Source: Closterium sp. NIES-65 (taxonomy: Eukaryota > Streptophyta > Zygnematophyceae > Desmidiales > Closteriaceae). From it: DNA of 64,000 nucleotides. Positions 1 to 10,468 of the stretch are shown in pieces. Both the position numbers and the translations under genes were made by a program. Below the pieces are notes generated by a model. The model was not told where the DNA came from, searched no databases, and saw nothing but the letters and a program-made list of their open reading frames with translations. The number at the start of each line of letters is the position of its first letter. Within the stretch, counting starts at the first letter, position 1. The stretch spans positions 1,982,501 through 2,046,500 of the forward strand of contig CANXME010002497.1 in the NCBI GenBank assembly GCA_948144175.1. The letters run 5' to 3'.

Positions 1-292
1 GGACGGCAACACTCACGCCGCCACGCCCAGGGTCTTCGTTCCCGCCGATGGTGCCGTCGTCAGAAGGACCGGGCTCGAGGGCAGCAGTGGCAACATCCGC
101 ATCGCTCCTGACGGCCGAAACACGCTTGCGTGCCGTTGGTTGCTTCCCCTTGTCCTCCGCCTTCTTCCCGGGCTTCTGCTTTCCCACCTCAGCCTTTTTC
201 CCCGCCGCACGTTTCGTTTGATTGGTTTGCGCGGCGGCCTTTTTAGTAGCCCTAGATCTGGCCCCACCCTCTTGGTCGGTCTGATGCAACAT
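1..292 (-). CDS. Possible N-terminus of an unknown Lys/Ala-rich protein (partial)
   Basis: Read on the minus strand from an ATG at 292-290, the frame stays open to the left edge, about 97 codons. The product is rich in Lys, Ala, Arg and Gly, with runs such as TKKAAAQT and GKKAEVGKQKPGKKAED, which looks like a disordered nuclear or DNA-binding leader. Near the left edge the coding strand reads GGCGTGAGT, a good splice donor, so the frame may end in an intron there. I recognise no domain. A shorter competing minus frame (351-13) is Arg-rich and looks like a shadow. Function unknown; the call rests only on openness and composition. Confidence 0.3.
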   Translation of the reverse strand, partial: MLHQTDQEGGARSRATKKAAAQTNQTKRAAGKKAEVGKQKPGKKAEDKGKQPTARKRVSAVRSDADVATAALEPGPSDDGTIGGNEDPGRGGVSVAV

Positions 293-1169
293 CCTTCGTG
301 TCGTGCGTCATTTCGCCTCCTCCTGCTGCTTTTCTGTTTGCCGAGTAGCATGTGTCATGAGGGTGGTACGAATGCAAGTTTTAAATTGCGGGATTGGGTA
401 GCTGAGTTATAAAAAAAAAACCGGAAAGGTTTGTTGCTATTTGACCCCGTCCCGGTGAAGCCAATACTTTTTCACCCTAAATCGGAAGGTACAATTACAC
501 CTGAATTAGTAGCTACTAAGCACATGGCGTCAGCCCTTTCCTTCGTCGCTACTCCGTCTAACTGGCGATTTGGAAACTCCTGTGTTCAGCAGCGAGCGGC
601 GTCAAGGTAGTGGGTATGAGGGTGACGGAAGCTGGTGAGTGGGGCACGACGGTAGTTGGGGTGGTTTGCGAGTCTATCGAGAGGACTGTAAGCAGAACAC
701 GCACCATCAGATGGTCTACGATTTGCCTCCCGATCAGAAACGCACTACACGCTTGATCACAGTCGCTGCTTCCACGGCGAATGTCCAGCTTGGCTGGTGC
801 GGTAGTGGGGAGGGTCGTTTGAGATGCGTCGGCCAATCAGCGCCAACGCATCAATCTCCACAGAATCTAGTACCGTTTCGACACCACCAATCATCACATC
901 CTGCAAAATACAGTGCCTAGTGCATTGATCAAATTTTAACATAGTAGCTGAATACACTTGCAAAGTACAACTAAGACAATTTGAAGTGAATAGCCGTTTA
1001 TGGTGTCATATGGTGTGAAGTTTAGTGAGTGCATGGGGCTTAGGACGCACTCTTTGTGCTTCCAACTCGTGGACTATGGAATGCTATACTGAGCACACAT
1101 TGAGAATGGGCGACGGATACTGGTCGTTGGAAGTTGTTCAAGCACGACGTGTACTAGTGCCAACTGGAA
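293..1169. other. Anonymous DNA, no gene recognised
   Basis: Several short frames exist on both strands (for example 558-836 minus and 639-920 plus), but they overlap each other, show no recognisable domain and have no homologous copy elsewhere in the window. I see no LTR, primer site or transposase motif here. Confidence 0.4.
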
Positions 1170-1800
1170 TGGAGATGTAGTGTGGTGTTGGCTTGGGCTC
1201 CATTCTTGCGTGGGCCCTCGACATGGTGAATTGAGGGTGTGGGATGAAGCACAGGCCCAACGCACGAGCGTTGATGCGCAATCGACATCGCTGTTTAGTT
1301 TGGCGCCGTTGCTGCGTTCGCATCCATACAAGGCTTGTGCGACCAGGCGAATCCGTTGTGGAATGGTGTTGGATGGGGCTCCATTCTTGCATGGGCCCTC
1401 CGCCAGGTGCATTGAGAGTGTGGGATGAAGCACAGGCCCAACGCACGAGCGTTGATGCGCAATCGACATCGCTGTTTAGTTTGGCGACGTTGCTGCGTTC
1501 GCATCCATACAAGGCTTGCGCGACCAGGCAAATCCGTTGTGGAATGGTGTTGGATGGGGCTCCATTCTTGCATGGGCCCTTCGCCAGGTGCATTGAGAGT
1601 GTGGGATGAAGCACAGGCCCAACGCACGAGCGTTGATGCGCAATCGACATCGCTGTTTAGTTTGGCGACGGTGCTGCGTTCGCATCCATACAAGGCTTGC
1701 GCGACCAGGCGAATCCGTTGTGGTACGGTGTTGGATTGTCATCTAACCTTGCACGGACATTCAAGTAGGTGCCTCAAAGGGGTATGAAGTAGAGCCACAA
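1170..1800. repeat. 181-bp tandem repeat, three clear copies plus a decayed fourth
   Basis: The string CCATTCTTGC(A/G)TGGGCCC recurs at about 1200, 1381 and 1562, each time 181 bases on, and the whole unit between (including GCACGAGCGTTGATGCGC and CATCCATACAAGGCTTG) is repeated with few changes. A fourth copy starting near 1740 is recognisable but degraded. The overlapping frames on both strands in this interval are by-products of the repeat and not genes. Confidence 0.9.
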
Positions 1801-2448
1801 CGCACAATCGGCGATGCGTTATCGTGAGGGCACGAAGTTCTTGTGTACTTCCCGTATGTTGCCAGACCACACTAGAGATCTTGTATGGTTTTTAGACTGT
1901 CACGTTGTCAACTAGGGGTGGATCTCGAGCAGGCATTTTCATGTGACCGTGTAGTAGTTATCATCAACGAGTTTAGTGTATAGATTAAATGCAATTGTAC
2001 AATGTAATATCCTGCGCTGTATTTTGTCCGTTGTCGAGCTCACCACTGTGAGCTCACTAACGTGAGCGCGATCTCCCCCGTATAACAATTCGCAACTGAA
2101 CTACAGATCCAAACGGATCTCTTCCCGCTCTTCCTCATCCCACTCGACTCTCACGCACCAAGAGTGCGTGAATCCACAGGCACGTCCTTCTCACCGAGCT
2201 CGCAACGCACACACAAGACCTACCGTCTTACAATCAAGCGCATTCTCCGCTGCTCACGTCGTGGTCTGTCAAAACGGGGGCGACACGCCTTGTAGGGAAG
2301 ACGACCCGCCTTGAACAGTGCGCGGTTTGGCGATGACCGTGTTGCATTACCAGCCTTCTTGCACGGAGTACTTAATGCCTTCTCAAGCTTCCCACGACGC
2401 TCGTTGCTTCACAGGCCATTCCTCAACACTTAGACAGATCCGTACCGC
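1801..2448. other. 5' flank of the Plavaka-type gene
   Basis: No coding region is recognised. The stretch is less GC-rich than the Copia DNA and holds short palindromic words around 2038-2070 (two GAGCTCAC and two GTGAGC). It may contain the promoter and 5' untranslated leader of the gene that starts at 2449, or the end of its transposon; I could not identify a terminal inverted repeat by eye. Confidence 0.35.
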
Positions 2449-5400
2449 ATGGGCTCCTTACCTGGCGTCGTCTGCGAGTTTTGCAATAGATGGTTCCCCA
2501 ACGCCCAAGTTTATGGCGGTCACAAGTCACAGCGGACCCCTTGCCAAGGCCTTTCCGCCGTGGCAAGGCCCTCGCAATCTGCGCCATCCGCCGGACTACA
2601 CGCACTGCTATTCGTGCAAGAGATTCTGTCGGACGCTCCCGCTGCTCCCGCTTCACCTACCGCGTCTAATGCGTCCAACACCGACGCTGTGAATGGTCCT
2701 CCTCGCGTGCATGAAGCTGAAGATGACGCAATACCCTCGGCTGGGAACGTGGGGGCTTCTGAAGCTGAGCATCAACCGCCACCCGGAACACCTGCAGATG
2801 ACACGAGTGCGGATCCGGGGTGCCGCCCTGGAGTGAGTCACGCGGCCCCGCCGACAATCATCTCTGGGGAGAGCAATGCGACGCCCCTCAATCCGATTGC
2901 GTTGAAGCTGCTGCACTTCGTGAGGCGTGTAAATGGCGGGATGGGCATGGCGGAGATCGACATCAATGGCCTGCTTCAGCTCGTGGTGGAGCCCGGCCTT
3001 GCGCCTCTTGTGATCTCAGAGATCCGGAACTGCAAGGATCTGGAGAGGTTCGAGATGGAGCGCTTGGTAGGGCTCAATCGCGGATGGTCAGTGGCAACCT
3101 TCGAGATTGAGGGTCATCCTCCACAATGCCTCCTCTTCCAAAACTCTGCGCAGGTAAGCCGGCCGTGGATGCGTGGCTGCGAAATGCAGATTCCGCCTCC
3201 ATTTGGTCCATGTGTGCGATCCGACCCTTCCCCGCTCCCGCCACTAAACCCCTGTTTCGTTCTCCCCCGCTCTTGATGCCGTACTCCAGGCTTTTGCTGA
3301 ACTGTTTGGGCACACCAACAACGCGCCCGGCTTCAAGCTCAAGGCTCGTGTCGATGAGGACCATGGCACAGGCAAGCGTCGCTATACCACGCCAGAAACT
3401 GGAACGTGGTGGAACGATGCTCAGGTATGTAAATACCCCGCTGCCACCCAAAACCACACGCGTGCGCCGTCCTCCGTTGACGCGCTGATGTGTAGGGAGC
3501 ATCTTCAGTGCGACATGTTAGTGGGGAGTGTTATGTACCATGCTTAATCCGCCAGGCGACACATTACCTTGGTGGTGTTTGACCGTGGGGGTTTTCCATC
3601 TTTGTCGTGCATGCAGGAACACTTCGGATGGTCTGAAGTCGTGGGGGGTATCATCCTATATTCGGATGTGACGCACATGAGCAACAACGGCCGGAAGAAG
3701 GCGTGGCCGCTCATGATGACGCTTGCCAACATCTCCCAGGCCAAGCGATGGGGGAAAGCCGGGCACACGCTACTTGCTCTCCTTCCTATCCCCCCTTCGG
3801 CAATGTCTGCTGTTGAGAAGGTGATGCTCTTCCAGCGATGCGTCCTCACCGTGCTGCAGCCGCTTCTGGATGGCATGGACAGGTCTGTACTCGATTTCCG
3901 TCATGCTATGTCGTCACCGTGTGCACAGCATAGTGTGCGCAGCGCTTTTGTATGTTGCATTACCCTTTGCCCCTCCTCGCTGATGCACAGAGTCGTCATG
4001 GCTGTTGACGTTACCACTCTACCCGTTCCTTGCAGCGGCTTCCGTCTCAGGGACCCTTTCGGTGATTGGCAAACAGTGCGGCCACTGCTGTACGCCTGGG
4101 TGTGCGACTACCCCGAGAGCGGCAAGATTAGTTGCACACTCTCGCATGGATCGCGGATGCCGTGCAGCATCTGCTATGCTGCAAAGGTGAGCAAACATGC
4201 CATGTGAGCGCCTTCAGCGCCATCGTCATCTGACTGTCACATGACGGACCTCCTAATTTTTTCACCCTTACCAGTTCATCCCATCCCACCCCCCGTGCTA
4301 CACCAGGAGCATTTAGTTGCTGTCAAGGCACGGAACACGCCGCGCACGACTGAACAGCAGCAATGGATCGAGAATGAGGCGGCTGGGTTGACATCAAGCC
4401 AGGCCGACCCATGCAAGACCTACTCGACCTACCCGGTTGAGGTGAGCGACCTGTCCACCGCGCTACTTTCCTGTCTAAGCACTCCGTGTTGAGAAGCCCT
4501 GGGGGAGATGTGCACTGCCATTGCACTGCCCCACATGTTGGCCGAGTCTCTCATATACCTTTCTCTACCATTCCCCACCACACCCCCTCCGCCAGTGTGT
4601 GCTCTGGAAATGGGATGTCCCAGGGACCGTGTGGGGCAATCCCTACCTCGTTATCATGCCTGACATCATGCACCAGGCGGACCTGGGCATGATGAGCCAC
4701 ATTGTGGCTGTCGTGCGCAAGATGAAGAAGCGGCGCGTCAAGCAGATGGACAGGTCAGTGCCTTGGGGGATTACTTTCGTGTCAAGAACACTCCAATACG
4801 CACTCTCCTCCTACTTACATGCCCATGCATTTGTGCCGGCCTTGAACTCGGATGTATGCGCAGGCGCCTGTCCCTCATTCGCGACCGCACGCGCCTGAAC
4901 CACCTGCGCCTGCCAGAGAGCGCCTACTTCGAGAGTGGAGCATGTGTCGCGGCCTATGAGCACAGGGCCGTCATGCAGGTGAGGAAGCCATGGTGCACGT
5001 GATCCTCGTGAGCGACAGCATGCACCATGCTGAAACAGGATGCTGATTCCAGGCTACAACACCCCCCCTGCTGCATCCTAGTACCCATTCTCCCGCTCTC
5101 ATCAATTCCGCCCCCTAACCTGTTTGTTAATCGGCACACGCATGTCCCAACTACTCATGCCCACCTGCCGTCCTTAACCCTGAAATTTGCAGGTCATGGT
5201 GTTCGTATTTGCTGGCCTGCTTCGCCAGCCCCAGATGGATGTTGTTCGTGCCTATCTTGGCTGGTACCTCTTGTGTTGCCAGCCAACGGGGCACACCGAG
5301 CGGTCCCTGCGGGATCTCAAGAAGAAGACCTCCCGGTACTATTGACATGCATGTACAACCCTGGGGATTGCATGAATGCCTGGCCACGGCACCTAAGCTG

Positions 5401-6535
5401 TTGTAGTAACATATCTTCTGAGGTTGTTGCTGATAAACCATGATAGTGTATCAAATAAAGTAGGCTGCAGTATGCTGTAGTAGACTCTGATGTCCTTGCA
5501 TGCTGTCAACTCCCACTCCCATCAGGCTGGTTGAGCAGTTGCAGGCTGCTTTTCCAAAGCAGCCATCCTCTTGGTGCCTTGTGAAAACCCATCTCATGTC
5601 GCACTACATCGACTCCATTCGCCGTGCGGGACACGTCACGGAATTCAGCACCAACATGTTCGAGCACTTGCATGGCCTGTTGGTAAAGAGGATCTACCGG
5701 CGGTCCAACAAGCGCAATGTAGATGGGCAGATTATGAAGTTCCATGCTAGGCGCATCCCGGACGTTGTGCCGGTGGACGATCCCCTTGGCCGGGACACTG
5801 CCATGCGGCAGGTAAACCTGTCTAGTGATTGAATTGCAAAGATATGCATGCATAATGTAATAAACTCGCCACTGTTCGTTGGCAGGCCATTGAGACAGGC
5901 ACAAGGACTCTTATCAAAGAGTCCTACTTTCTCCCTGTGGAGTTACCAGAAGAACCCACCTCCACCAACTGGTTTGCAAGGAAGTGGGCCATGCAACACC
6001 CAGTTGCACAAGCTGCCCTCAAGGATGCGCTAGTACGTTATGCTGGATGCGTCCCCAAGATCAGAGTAAGTACTTCGTGGATCATACAATCATTTTTTTC
6101 TTGCCCCAAACCCTAAACTGATTACACACTGCAATTGTTATGCAGGCCCATGCATCGTTGGCCATCCCAGCGGCAGATGATGCCAGCTTCTCAAGAGTTT
6201 CTCACTTCGTTCGAGCGACCCCTGACTATTTTGAGAGGCCGTGGTACTCGGATGTTGCAGTGGAGGGTGTAAGGCATGGTCGGAGAGAGGAGTGGTATGC
6301 AAGGTTGCTCCTGTTGTTCCATACAAAAATACGTGGAGAGAGGAAGGAGCTAGCCTACGTTAGATATTGGAACGCAAGCGGAGAGGATGCTGCAACCGGA
6401 TGGCTTCGCCTCAAGTGGACAACAGGAATGTACGCATACTCTGTGATTCCGATGGAAGCGCTGCTCCGTCACGTCCATGTGGTGAAGGCATTCCATCTGG
6501 ACAGTACCTATCTCCTTAATAAGTATCATATGTGA
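2449..6535 (+). CDS. Plavaka-type (KDZ/CACTA-related) transposase, 11 exons, frame intact
   Basis: Predicted exons: 2449-3153, 3290-3424, 3617-3882, 4036-4186, 4307-4441, 4596-4753, 4864-4978, 5193-5335, 5526-5811, 5886-6065, 6146-6535. Every junction is GT-AG and every phase matches, giving about 887 codons with no internal stop and a TGA at 6533-6535. The N-terminus has a C2H2-like finger (CEFCNRWF, then His and Cys). Family hallmarks follow: SDVTHMS in exon 3, MPDIMHQADLG in exon 6, TNMFEHLH followed by YRRSNKR in exon 9, and a C-terminal FHLDSTYLLNKY. From knowledge of Plavaka transposases, the two Asp and the Glu in these blocks are the likely catalytic triad; that assignment is inference. 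The unbroken frame contrasts with the decayed Copia copies around it, so this is either a recent insertion or a retained, possibly co-opted gene. The start ATG is the first in an open frame, and exon 1 could extend upstream. Confidence 0.8.
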
Positions 6536-6824
6536 TGCATTTATATTGTAATAAAATGGCCTGTTAAGTTATCCAGCACTCACATTTTACATAAGTCAAA
6601 ACAAACAAAACCAATTACAAATGGATCCCAAATTTGGCACGATCCAAATAAACAACAATGTACCGGAGTCGCGGATTCGATTTAGACTCGGACAAATAAA
6701 CGCGGTCCGAATTCATTCCGTGATTGGTCGCGCCTTTGTTTCGGAACTTCGCCAACCAAAACACCTGAACTGTACCCCCCTCCGAACCCCCTTTAAAAAC
6801 CAAGGTTTTTTGTGATGATGTCGC
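6536..6824. other. 3' flank of the Plavaka-type gene
   Basis: AT-rich DNA just after the TGA, with AATAAA at about 6550 that could act as a poly(A) signal. The rest, up to the GC-rich repeat, holds no recognisable gene or LTR. Confidence 0.4.
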
Positions 6825-7510
6825 CCTGCTGCCTGCGTTGCCCTGCAGCCCGCACGCCCTTCTGCGCATGTTGCCCTGCTGCCCGCGTCACCCTGCAGCC
6901 CGTGCAACCTGCTGCCCGCGACGCCCTGCAGCTCGCACGCCCTGCAGCCCGCGTCTCCCTGCTGCTCGCGTCAACCTGCAGCCCACGCGCCCTGCAGGCG
7001 GCGTCGCCCTGCTGCCCGCAACGCCCTGCAGCTCGCACGCCTTGCAGCCCGCGTCACCCTGCTGCCCGCGTTTCCCTGCAGCCCGCACGCTCTGCTGCCC
7101 GCGTCGCCCTGCAGCCCGCGTGTCCTGCTGCCTACGCGCGCCCTGCGTTGCAGCCCGCGCCCCCCTCAGCCCTGTAGCTCATGCGCTGCCCTGCGCTACA
7201 GCCTGCTCGAAGCTCTACCCTGCAGCCCGCACGATGCCCTTCCTGCTGCCCGCACGCCCTGCAGCCCGCGCGCTGCCCTGCCCTGCAGCCCGCACGTCGC
7301 CATGCCCACGCAACCCTGCAGCCCGCGCGCCGCTCTGCAGCCTGTGCGCTCTGCAGCCTGCGCCTGGCAGCCCTGCAGCCCGCGCGCTCTGCCTGCGCGC
7401 CGCCCTACAGCCTGTGCGCTGCCCTGCCCTGCCGCCCGCGTCGCGGCCCTGCCCTGCAGCCCGCGTTGACCTACCGCCCGCGTGCCTGCGCTGCCCGTGA
7501 CCCACTGCTA
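6825..7510 (+). repeat. GC-rich minisatellite, probable Copia leader (element Q)
   Basis: Irregular tandem copies of units of about 15 bases built on GCCCTGCAGCCCGC. Frames stay open on both strands only because of this composition. In the better preserved elements of the window such repeats lie between the primer site and gag, so this is probably the leader of the Copia fragment that follows; no LTR or primer site is visible at its left end. Confidence 0.7.
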
Positions 7511-9704
7511 GCCCGTGCCCTGCTGTCCACGCACCCTACTGGCCTCCACAGCCACTCCAACAGACACTACTGCTGTTGCAGCCATAGCGGCCTCTGCTAC
7601 TGCTAAAGATACAACTACAGGAGTCGCTACTGATGCCCTTGCGCCGCTGCTATTGACTGCCACTGCCTGTCATGGCCACTATCACAATCGTAGCAGCGTC
7701 TGGGGGAGAACAGCAGCAGCACCGTCAGCCAAAGACTCTATCGCCACAGCAGCTTCGCGAGTGGGTCATTCGGCGATGCCGCTCTAGTCATGGAGCTTGG
7801 GACTTCACTCGTGCTGGAGGTACTGGACAGCAGTGGCAGTAGCGTCGCCAGGAGACTCTCTTGCCACAGCAGCATCGTGAGTGGGTTATTCAGTGAGGCC
7901 GTCCCGGTGGTGGAGGTTATAGTGCTGGAGGTACTGTACAGCAGCGGCAGTAGCCTCAGGAGGAGACCCTCTCAACGCAGCAGCTTCACGAGTGGGTTTC
8001 TCAGCGACGCGTCTCTGGTAGTGCAGAGGCTACTAGTCTAGGTGCCTGTGAGCCTGGTAGCACAGGTATGGTTTCTGCAGAGGCTTTGCACACCTTCACG
8101 CTTGACTCAAGCACGACTCTCTGCTTCTTCCGCGACTGCACCAGGTAGCTGCGTCGGGTCAATTAGCTGCGTCTTGTTCGTGCCGGCTACTCTCGCACCA
8201 GACTCTCCTCTGGCACCACCGTCTTGGTCACCCCTCCCCGCCGCGCCTGCGTGGCATGCACTCTGGTCTCCTTGTCTCTGGCCTCCCCAGGTCCCTGCCC
8301 TTGCTCCTGTGCTCACTTGTACCGCCGTGCCTTCCTTCGTCAAGGGGCGGCAGCACGCCGCTCCTCACTCCTCCTCGTTTCCACCGACCAATGCTGCAGA
8401 CTCTCCACATGGATGTGTCGGGCCCGCGTCCGTGGATAGGACCAGGAGAGCTACTATATGCGCTACACCGTGGTCTTCCCCTTGCGGAACAAGGCAGATG
8501 TCTGTGGTGATTTGTTTGACTGGATCATCGCTATTCATCACCATCTGAGTGCTTTGTTTCAGCAGGACGTTCCAGTCCTGCGTCTACACTCTGACACAGG
8601 CGGTAAGTTCTCGTCCAGCCTCCTTGAGACCTTCTGTCGTGCAAGCAGAATGGGATTGCTGAGCGTCGCATTGGCTTGATCATGGAGGTCGCTCGTACCT
8701 CCATGATCCATGCAGCTACTCCCCATTTTCTGTGGCCGTTCGCGGTGCGATACGCCGTGCATGAGCTCAACCTCTGGCCCCGTGTCTCTGTGCCAAAGAC
8801 CTCGCCCACACTACGTTGGTCGGGGGAGGTTGGTGATGCGTCAACGTTTCGAGCCTAGGACGCACTCTCCCTTATATATGATACCACCGTGAACAAGCTC
8901 TCTCCTCGATTATCGTGGCTTTCCCACCGACGCCCCGCCGTGGCAGTTTTACCACCCTGCCTCGCGCCGCTACCTGTTCTCACAGGACGTCACCTTTGAC
9001 GAGTCGGTCTGCTTCTACCGTCTCCACCTGCACGTGTTCTCCCCACTCTCCCCGCTGCCCCTCTTCCTAGTCCCAGGTCCCCCCCCCCGGTAGACCCCCT
9101 CCCCCCACAGGGTCCTGCTCCCTCAGGTGTGTCTCCGGTAGACCCACCCCTCTTGGTTGAGCCTTTGGTGGTCTCCTCTGACACCTCTAGCCAAGCTGAG
9201 GGGGGTGACCCTGCCGCTGACAACATGGCGGCCACCCGTCGCTCTCCACGCTTGGAGACCCCTCCTCGTTTTCTGCCTCTACCGTCTTCGCCGCCTCTGC
9301 AGCCTGTAGCTGTGGACTCTGGTGACACAGGGGGTGAGGGCTCTGGAGGTGCTGGTCCTGGGGGTGCTGAGACTGAGAGTGAGGGTTCTGGGGGTGTTGA
9401 CTCTGGGGGGTGCTGCGAGTCCTAGTGGTGGCGGGGCCGTGGGTGCTCCTACTGCAGGTCCTGGCGTTGGACAGCAGTCGACGCCTAACCGACTCGAGAC
9501 ACTCTCACCGCAGCAGCTTCGTGAGTGGGGCATTCAGCGAGGCCGCTCTGGTAATGGAGCTTGGAGTTTTACAGGTCCTGGAGCTGCTGGTGCTGGGGGT
9601 ACTCTTGGTGGTGCTGGAGGTACTACTGGTGCTGAAGGTACTGCTGGAGGTGCTGGAGGTGCTACTGGTGCTGAAGGTACTGCTGGAGGTGCTAGAGCTG
9701 AAGA
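7511..9704 (+). pseudogene. Copia Q, decayed gag-end/protease/integrase/linker
   Basis: Pieces of a Copia polyprotein appear in order but in shifting frames. They are three copies of the gag motif (SPQQLREW and variants, 7747-7995), a protease-like TFTLDSS near 8095 where relatives have LDSGAS, a pre-integrase HHRLGHPS near 8215, integrase pieces LHMDV, SDTGG and APHFLWPF (about 8400-8740), and the integrase-RT linker with TLSPQQLREW near 9505. The gag capsid part is missing. The copy stops at about 9704 inside Gly/Ala repeats and passes directly into a Copia fragment on the opposite strand. No complete domain remains; the changed protease triad and many frame breaks make it inactive. Confidence 0.8.
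7747..7995 (+). repeat. Three tandem copies of the SPQQLREW module in Copia Q
   Basis: The block CAGCAGC(T/A)TC..GAGTGG occurs at 7747, 7867 and 7978, spacings 120 and 111 bases, both multiples of three. Each copy encodes a version of (L)(S/L)(P/T)QQ(L/H)(R/H)EW followed by a variable Gly-rich tail. Confidence 0.75.
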
Positions 9705-10347
9705 GTGGGCACAAGCCCAAGAGCAGTCCAGAAACGCTGATGATCACCAGACCCAAGGGCCTTGGTGAAGACATCAGAAGTGTTGGCCCGAGAGGCCACG
9801 TAAGCAAGGTGCAGCTGACCACGCTGCTGCAGCTCATGCGCAAGAAAGTAGCAAAGAGCAATGTGCTTTGTTTTGTGCTCCAGTCTCTGCTCGCGACACA
9901 AGGCAAGCATTGCCTTGTTGTCAACGTACAGAACTGGACGAGAACGAGGCCGCTCTCCCAAGTCGGTCAGCAGGTAGGTCAGCCAGCGTAGCTCTTGTGT
10001 AGCCATGGCCCCAGCGTAGATCTCCGCCTCGCAGCTGGAGCCAAGCACAGAAGAAGAATGAGTGGACCTCCACGAGACAGAACCAGAGCCAAGACTAAAG
10101 GTGTAACCTTGTGACGAACACTGAGTCGCCTGGTCGTTGGCCCAAGAAGCGTCAGAGTGTCCTGTGAGTATCACCGAACTATGTCCTCCAAGCACGAGCC
10201 CCATGCCCGATGTCCTGCACAAGTAACGTAGTACCCTCTTCGCAGCATCAAAGTGCACCTCTGGGTGTCTACCAGGTGCCACGCAGCGAGCCAGAAGGCT
10301 GAGAGGGTACGCGAGGTCAGGTCGTGTGCACGTCATCAGGTACATGA
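9705..10347 (-). pseudogene. Copia A2, RT C-terminus and RNase H fragment
   Basis: On the minus strand the frame starts inside reverse transcriptase (MYLMTCTRPDLAYPLS) and runs through the Copia RNase H-like region: GHSDASWANDQ, SCEAEIYAGA, LYVDNKAM and the end ANTSDVFTKAL. It is nearly uninterrupted over about 215 codons but lacks everything upstream. Its right end is cut at codon level by the LTR at 10348-10468, and its left end meets Copia Q at about 9705. It is a remnant of an element interrupted by element A, or left by recombination with it. Confidence 0.85.
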
Positions 10348-10468
10348 TGTGAGAACAAGAACGAGAAATTACTAGAAACATGGCAATAAAAGGTTTGTAA
10401 AGGCAAAACCTAACAATACTGTACCCCACAAGGAGTGCCCCACTACAGCCTACAACATAGTTCTAGCC
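10348..10468 (-). repeat. 3' LTR of Copia A
   Basis: On the minus strand this is 121 bases ending TTCTCACA. It follows a polypurine tract (CTATGGGGGTG) and matches the 121-base LTR of element D along its length. The first two bases read GG where an LTR should start TG, probably a mutation. Confidence 0.8.

Noticed and set aside
1244-1742. Apparent conserved duplicated genes of about 120 codons on both strands.
   Set aside because: They repeat every 181 bases with the tandem repeat and show no protein-like substitution pattern.
6838-7606. Long open frames on both strands in the CCCTGCAGCCCGC repeat.
   Set aside because: They follow from a GC-rich repeat without stop codons; all frames give Cys/Pro/Ala or Arg/Gly strings and none has a domain.
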